From Nematostella vectensis (taxonomy: Eukaryota > Cnidaria > Anthozoa > Actiniaria > Edwardsiidae): a stretch of DNA of 64,000 nt. This document shows positions 61,201-64,000 of the stretch, piece after piece. The notes beneath the pieces were generated by a model. It was given only the letters and a program-made list of their open reading frames with translations. It made no database searches and was not told where the DNA came from. The position numbers were made by a program, and so were the translations under genes. The stretch lies in the NCBI RefSeq assembly GCF_932526225.1, contig NC_064046.1, positions 5,133,306 to 5,197,305 on the forward strand, given 5' to 3'. Position 1 is the first letter of the stretch. Each line of letters starts with the position of its first letter.

Positions 61201-63685
61201 TAAGATCCTGGGCGACATCCAAGATCCGGGAGAGTCTGGTCTGGTCTTGTTCTCCATTGACATACCAGTCCGCCATAGCTTTCATGGTCAGTTGACGGAC
61301 AGTTGAAGATTGTCCCTGATCAAGAAGATAAAGATTAATCAATTCGTACTAATCAACCAAACTTGCCACTCAAAAGCTAATCAAAATAATTGGGTTTGCA
61401 TGGTTTTCTCTTATCTGCAACAACAATCCTGCACATCCCAAAGTTTAACAGCTTGTGCCTGTTTACTCTGATTAACAGGAGAAAAATCATTTTGAATCAG
61501 TTTCCTGGACTTGTCCTCACTGGATTGTCAGATTTTCAGTTCCATAATATAATATTTGCCTGTTTATCCTGAAAACAGGCACTACCCTTGCAAATGTTCC
61601 CCATATTGGATTGTCATATCTTCAGTTTCACAATCTGTGCCTGTGTCTCCCTACATACAGGCACATTTCAGCAAACCCTGCTTTGATTTGGAAAATTTCT
61701 CTGCGCATGAGGGTACTGTACTTTAGACATTACTGCATATGCAACAAAATCCTGAAAATATGAGGATGATTTCAATACAATGCTAATTCAAACAGACCTG
61801 TCCATGCCAAACATAGTGCAGAACACTTGCAGCATTTGGATGATTTGAGAGAAACACTGGGATTAACTCCAAGATCAGCTCATTGCGCAGCAACTGCCAT
61901 GTTGGCTGAAGGCGAAACAAGACAATGTCAAACAAGGTCAATAGTCCAACACTTACAAAAATAGAGCTTTTTATATCAAAAAGACTTTGAGAAATGATAA
62001 GGCTTATTTCATATTAAAAACAGTCAACAGCTCCTCATAATACTTGGAAAACAATACAAACAAAATATCAAATGCAACCCTCTCAATTCAATGGGACATT
62101 TTTGTGTCATTTTATTGTAGCCTTCATCCAGAAGTTTGAATAAATAATGTGGAAATTTTAATATCTGGCACCAACATTCACAGAGCATCTCATATTCCCA
62201 GCTTGTACTTATACTAGTATAACTTACGTTGGTTTGCAGGAGGGCGAGAAGTAAGATGTCAGGGCACAGCTTTATAGGGAACCTGAGCAAGGTCTTCACC
62301 GCGTCATAGTGACCAGCCTCACCCAGTCTTAGAAGGGTCTCTATCAGGTTTAGTGATTTCCTGGAAAGCACAATATACTGTATATCAAGTTTAATGATTT
62401 CATTGAAAAAGCACAACTTTATATCAAGTTCAATGGTTTTCTAAATAAGCAGAATTTATATCTATAAGTATTTAAGAATTTATATTTATAAGTTAAATGA
62501 TCTCCTGGAAAACTACAATATACCAATTTATACTGAAATTTGAGCATCCAATTTTATTCTGTATCACATCCCCAGCCCTTAAACTCAATTCTCCCAAGAT
62601 CGATATATTAGCAAACCCAATAACAAAAGAGCCTTCCCAATGATAGTACTGTAAAATTACCAAATATTTATCTCTTTGCTTTCATCTTCTGGTAGCGCCT
62701 TAAGGATATCAACTGACACTTGGTGGCTTGGAAAGTCAGCAAAGCACAGAACATCTGGATTATGCAGAGCCATAGATATCCAAGATAACTGCAAAAGAAA
62801 ACTACAGGGTTATTCAGAGTCATTAAAAGCTAAGATAAAAAGGAAAACCACAGGGCTATTTAGAGTCATTAGAGACCTTAAGATCCAGATTTTTCTTGAT
62901 TTATGGCTGACTGCGAACCTCAAGTGGTCACATGACCAGGGATTGCTGTCACGTTTGCAGTTTAAAGATCATGTTTTGTATGACTGGGACCCCTTTTAGA
63001 GGCAAGTCATTCACACAAGGTTTTTTTTATTTTTGAACACGGAAATCCCACGTTTAACACAAAAAGTTAGCTTTTTAATATGGGTTAACTATTGGAAAAA
63101 TATTTTTGAGAATGATCTCTTTAGCGCAAAGTCAAAGTGGTTGGCATTAATGAAAACAAACATGGCACCAAAATCCCTGCTTATTGTTAAACATGTTGTT
63201 TTCGAAGAAAATCAAATGTTTATTGATGAAAAGACCTTGCTTTCTTAACAGTTTGGTTATAGTGATGTTTTTACACATTTTAGATGGCTCTTTTTAAATG
63301 TTCATTGCTATACAATGATTTGGCAAATGTACTTGATTGTTAATTCCAAAAATGGGCAAACATCTAACGTGAAACTGCAAACCTCGGCTTGTGGTTTACT
63401 GTCTGAGGTTATCTGGTCAAATCTCTATCTTAAGGTCTCTATTAAGAGCTAAGATAACTGCAAAGAAAACCCGAGCCAAGAAGGGAACATCTTTTATAGT
63501 TGTGTAACTGTGCCTACCTGTCCCTCTGTGTTTGACCAGTTCCTATAGAGAAGTTCCATAGGAAAGGCCTCCTGAAGACCCAGCTGACAAGCAGCCATCA
63601 GAAGCTTGAGACCTTCAACAGATGTCACCTTAAAACCAGGGTAGTCTAGCTCCAGGAGCACTTGTTGCCAGCTCATCATTGGTAT
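34215..63685 (-). CDS. CNOT1: CCR4-NOT transcription complex subunit 1, lacking only the N-terminal exons
   Basis: I reconstructed 45 exons totalling about 2,110 codons, from [15 protein letters not shown] at 63685 to the stop at 34217-34215. Nearly all junctions keep GT-AG and phase. Translation matches animal CNOT1 throughout, including [42 protein letters not shown]-like, [55 protein letters not shown] and [22 protein letters not shown]1 is the scaffold that holds the CAF1/CCR4 deadenylases, CNOT9, CNOT2/3 and DDX6 and so controls mRNA decay in the cytoplasm. About 240 N-terminal residues lie beyond 64000. Oddities: splice-junction tandem repeats at many exons, a piggyBac in one intron, and one junction (exons 28/29) that does not keep frame as read. 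Exon blocks follow as separate entries. Confidence 0.98.
35985..36855. repeat. Minisatellite abutting a CNOT1 donor
   Basis: About two dozen units of 30-40 bp with the core GAAAGCATGTGATGTACATGATTGATGGAAGTT, in two main length classes (with and without TTGATG). The array begins 8 bp downstream of the donor of the exon at 36862-37042 and fills most of that intron. The unit length often permits long open frames, which are artefacts. Confidence 0.95.
37710..37900 (-). repeat. Duplicated exon end and donor, 138 bp apart (CNOT1)
   Basis: The exon end at 37848 ([10 protein letters not shown] then GTGAGT) has a diverged copy ending at 37710 ([10 protein letters not shown] then GTGAGT). The 138 bp between the donors is open in the same frame (46 codons), so use of the second donor would add 46 residues. 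Confidence 0.8.
38430..38700 (-). repeat. Two-copy tandem repeat including a CNOT1 donor
   Basis: The region around the donor at 38662 (CAGCAGAAG/GTAAAAAGGG) is repeated about 101 bp downstream in the transcript (GAAAAG/GTAGATAGGG at 38561). Both are followed by TCTTGTAGCTTTTGGGTC and GAATTCTGATGGTC. The first copy has an in-frame stop after GTAAAAAGGGTCTTG, so the extension is not coding. Confidence 0.75.
39625..39700 (-). repeat. 36-bp duplication of a CNOT1 exon end and donor
   Basis: The last 24 nt of the exon ending at 39661 plus 12 intron bases (GTGAGTGATCCC) are duplicated exactly in tandem, giving a second identical donor at 39625. The intervening 36 nt read [12 protein letters not shown] in frame, so two isoforms differing by 12 residues are possible. 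Confidence 0.92.
39788..40300 (-). repeat. 61-bp minisatellite built from a CNOT1 acceptor
   Basis: Six to nine units, 61 bp in the conserved part (starts at 39791, 39852, 39913, 39974, 40035, 40096, then decaying). On the minus strand each unit contains the acceptor (TTCTAG or TTATAG) and the first ~20 nt of the exon 39661-39807 (TTCTAAGTACAGTAGCAAC). The unit thus spans the intron-exon border. Confidence 0.92.
41640..42080 (-). repeat. 81-bp in-frame array of CNOT1 exon end plus donor
   Basis: The exon ending at 41995 (EDPPGLHDK then GTAATG) is followed by repeats carrying the same end and donor at 41914, 41833, 41752 and, after a shorter step of 77 bp, 41675. The first three steps are 81 bp (27 codons) without stops, so donor choice could add 27, 54 or 81 residues to CNOT1 before the VEYLLREW segment. 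Confidence 0.93.
42340..45077 (-). other. CNOT1: CNOT1 exons 26-31: connector region
   Basis: Exons 45077-44928, 44548-44273, 43779-43631, about 43417-43272, 42609-42523 and 42407-42340. They encode [75 protein letters not shown] and [16 protein letters not shown]. Exon 28 as read ends in phase 2 (ACC AA/GTAAG), while every AG before the exon-29 frame ([13 protein letters not shown]) gives phase 1 or 0. Confidence 0.9.
43902..44135 (+). mobile_element. MITE flanked by TTAA (CACCAGTTTACTT family)
   Basis: TTAA at 43898-43901 and 44136-44139 borders an element with ends AGCGATATTGTCACCAGTTT and AAACTGGTGACAATGACGCT. It is the better copy of the element at 13732-13980. TTAA target duplication suggests mobilisation by a piggyBac-type transposase. 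It lies in a CNOT1 intron. Confidence 0.82.
45728..47953 (-). other. CNOT1: CNOT1 exons 20-25: CNOT9-binding (DUF3819) domain
   Basis: Exons 47953-47866, 47646-47492, 47339-47199, 46555-46400, 46060-45920 and 45832-45728. After a Thr/Ser/Pro linker the domain begins [18 protein letters not shown] and continues [63 protein letters not shown] and [20 protein letters not shown]. In animals this helical bundle binds CNOT9 (CAF40). Confidence 0.96.
46540..46650 (-). repeat. Diverged copy of a CNOT1 exon start upstream of its acceptor
   Basis: The exon starting at 46555 (GACTTTGCTTTGGATCCTGA) has a diverged copy at about 46640-46610 (GACTTTGCATTTGACCCTGA). The copy's acceptor is lost (ACAC in place of ACAG). 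Confidence 0.65.
48895..49165 (-). repeat. Three copies of a CNOT1 acceptor and exon start (~104 bp)
   Basis: The true exon starts at 48964 (TTGCAG/GAGATGTTGTATGTTG). A near-identical copy starts at 49068 (TTGTAG/GAGATGTTGTATG), and a third, shortened copy is at about 49158 (TTGCAAGAGATGTCATTTGTGG). Each includes GTGGCTAAGGTGCTTGAG-like exon sequence. The step of 104 bp is not a multiple of three. Confidence 0.9.
50880..50915. repeat. (GTTT)n microsatellite
   Basis: Nine or so GTTT units in a CNOT1 intron. A complementary (CAAA)n-type tract lies at 43576-43602. Confidence 0.9.
53505..53708 (+). mobile_element. Second TTAA-flanked MITE family
   Basis: TTAA at 53501-53504 and 53709-53712 borders about 204 bp with inverted ends AGAGCCCTTGTCAGCCAC and GGCGGCTGACATAGGGTGT. 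Related fragments appear at about 20425-20600, 42735-43010 and 46850-46965 (shared TTTTGCTAGG, ACAAAATGGC, AATCAGCC). Non-coding. Confidence 0.75.
54116..55130 (-). repeat. 22 x 46 bp minisatellite built from a CNOT1 acceptor
   Basis: The period is exactly 46 bp from 54116 to 55082 (21 steps). The unit on the minus strand carries ATGCCATTTGTCAG followed by GTTGAAGGACT, which is the true acceptor and first 11 nt of the exon 54126-53988. About 21 further acceptor copies lie upstream of the real one. Units differ by few substitutions, so expansion is recent. The exon continues TACCCACAC, whereas the repeats continue CCCCCTAAATG. Confidence 0.95.
55427..57705 (-). other. CNOT1: CNOT1 exons 8-11: low-complexity linker and start of the central HEAT region
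   Basis: Exons 57705-57101, 56961-56789, 56074-55950 and 55537-55427. Exon 8 (605 nt) is the largest: a Ser/Pro/Gly-rich linker ending in two Gln runs ([18 protein letters not shown]) and EKIRQG. Exon 9 has [13 protein letters not shown] and [12 protein letters not shown]; exon 10 has [20 protein letters not shown]; exon 11 has [19 protein letters not shown]. This region binds TTP/ZFP36-type adaptors in vertebrates. Confidence 0.95.
56076..56285 (-). repeat. 3 x 68 bp repeat next to a CNOT1 acceptor
   Basis: GTAATCAGAAGAAAACACAT recurs at 56082, 56150 and 56218. The unit begins within 10 bp of the acceptor of the exon 56074-55950, and the copies retain an ACATTTTTCT-like segment resembling the exon start. 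The acceptor AG itself is not preserved in the copies. Confidence 0.75.
58331..60674 (+). mobile_element. piggyBac transposon with TTAA target duplication
   Basis: Terminal inverted repeats CCCTTTCACTA (58331) and TAGTGAAAGGG (to 60674) are flanked on both sides by TTAA (58327-58330 and 60675-60678). The 2,344-bp element encodes one transposase in the orientation opposite to CNOT1, within an intron of that gene. Intact ends and a nearly intact frame indicate recent insertion. Confidence 0.97.
58581..60262 (+). pseudogene. piggyBac transposase, one frameshift
   Basis: The frame begins at the ATG at 58581 ([12 protein letters not shown]; an in-frame GTG lies upstream) with an acidic N-terminus ([13 protein letters not shown]). 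The DDE_Tnp_1_7 domain follows: first catalytic Asp region [13 protein letters not shown], second [16 protein letters not shown]. After KEIDIENRR the frame stops at 59781, but the +1-shifted frame (59780 on) continues with [15 protein letters not shown], which holds the third catalytic Asp, and the C-terminal Cys/His domain (CVLCSKKG...[18 protein letters not shown]). A single-base loss in the A-run near 59770 explains it, or a sequencing error. As read, the product lacks the third Asp and the end-binding Cys-rich domain, so it should be inactive; the ends could still be mobilised in trans. Confidence 0.95.
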
Positions 63686-64000
63686 CTGACGAGAGATAAG
63701 TAATATCAATTATCAACTTAAAGTTCAAAACAGATTATAACAGTAGTATATGACGGAATTCCATAGACTATTAGCTGATTTAGTCCACAATTACTGTTTT
63801 AAAGGGTGCAGTTGTAATGTGGGGGTGCAGCTTTGGACGATTTTATAAAATGACAACAAAGTTGAAGGAACAGTCAGGAGATAAGGGATTTCAGTATTAG
63901 TGTAAAAGGATTAGGATTAGATGGGTTACATAAATGGTTAATCAATCACTCATCTATTCTATGAAGGTATTATTGAACCTTTTACAAAGTTATCCATGGC

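Larger units (their letters stand above)
57898..63685 (-). other. CNOT1: CNOT1 exons 1-7 of this window: HEAT-type N-terminal region
   Basis: Exons 63685-63518, 62788-62661, 62360-62228, 61905-61798, 61315-61199, 60885-60763 and 58052-57898. They encode the helical region that ends in [14 protein letters not shown] and [13 protein letters not shown]. In other animals the N-terminal HEAT region binds CNOT10/CNOT11. Recognisable stretches are [29 protein letters not shown] and [11 protein letters not shown]. The intron between exons 6 and 7 (58053-60762) holds the piggyBac element. Confidence 0.95.

Overview
The window is metazoan nuclear DNA, most likely from an anthozoan cnidarian such as Nematostella vectensis. 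The evidence is short introns with GT-AG borders, animal gene families, AT-rich spacers full of small inverted-repeat elements, and a piggyBac transposon. The species is an inference; the gene calls rest on translations of the sequence.

Layout, left to right. (1) 1-630, minus: the N-terminal part of a rhodopsin-class GPCR, cut by the window edge. (2) 4040-10514: two head-to-head penta-EF-hand genes, a close PDCD6/ALG-2 orthologue on minus (7 exons, one only 15 nt) and a diverged paralogue on plus (6 exons), sharing a 358-bp upstream region. (3) 11196-17570, minus: a 5-coding-exon gene for a 361-residue, probably nuclear protein that I do not firmly recognise (weak resemblance to shelterin TINF2). 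Its introns hold an 18 x 83 bp minisatellite and several transposon remnants. (4) 21774-22439, plus: an intronless FoxQ-type forkhead gene with a C-terminal eh1-like motif. (5) 22440-30835: gene-poor, with non-autonomous elements. (6) 30836-32504, plus: a selenocysteine glutathione peroxidase (in-frame UGA at the active site, candidate SECIS in the 3' UTR). (7) 34215-63685, minus: CNOT1, the scaffold of the CCR4-NOT deadenylase, with 45 exons and about 2,110 codons reconstructed here; only the first ~240 residues lie beyond the right edge. A TTAA-flanked piggyBac with one frameshift sits in its intron at 58331-60674. GPX and CNOT1 converge tail to tail.

The most unusual pattern is a recurring association between tandem repeats and splice junctions. 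In CNOT1, the plus-strand PDCD6 paralogue and GPX, repeat units contain a copy of an adjacent exon end together with its 5' or 3' splice site. At three CNOT1 donors the copies are 36, 81 and 138 bp apart with the reading frame open, so a shifted donor would insert 12, 27n or 46 residues without a frameshift. At acceptors the period (46, 61, ~104 bp) is not a multiple of three. This fits the known idea that tandem duplication of splice-site segments can create introns or alternative splice sites, and RNA reads could test it directly.
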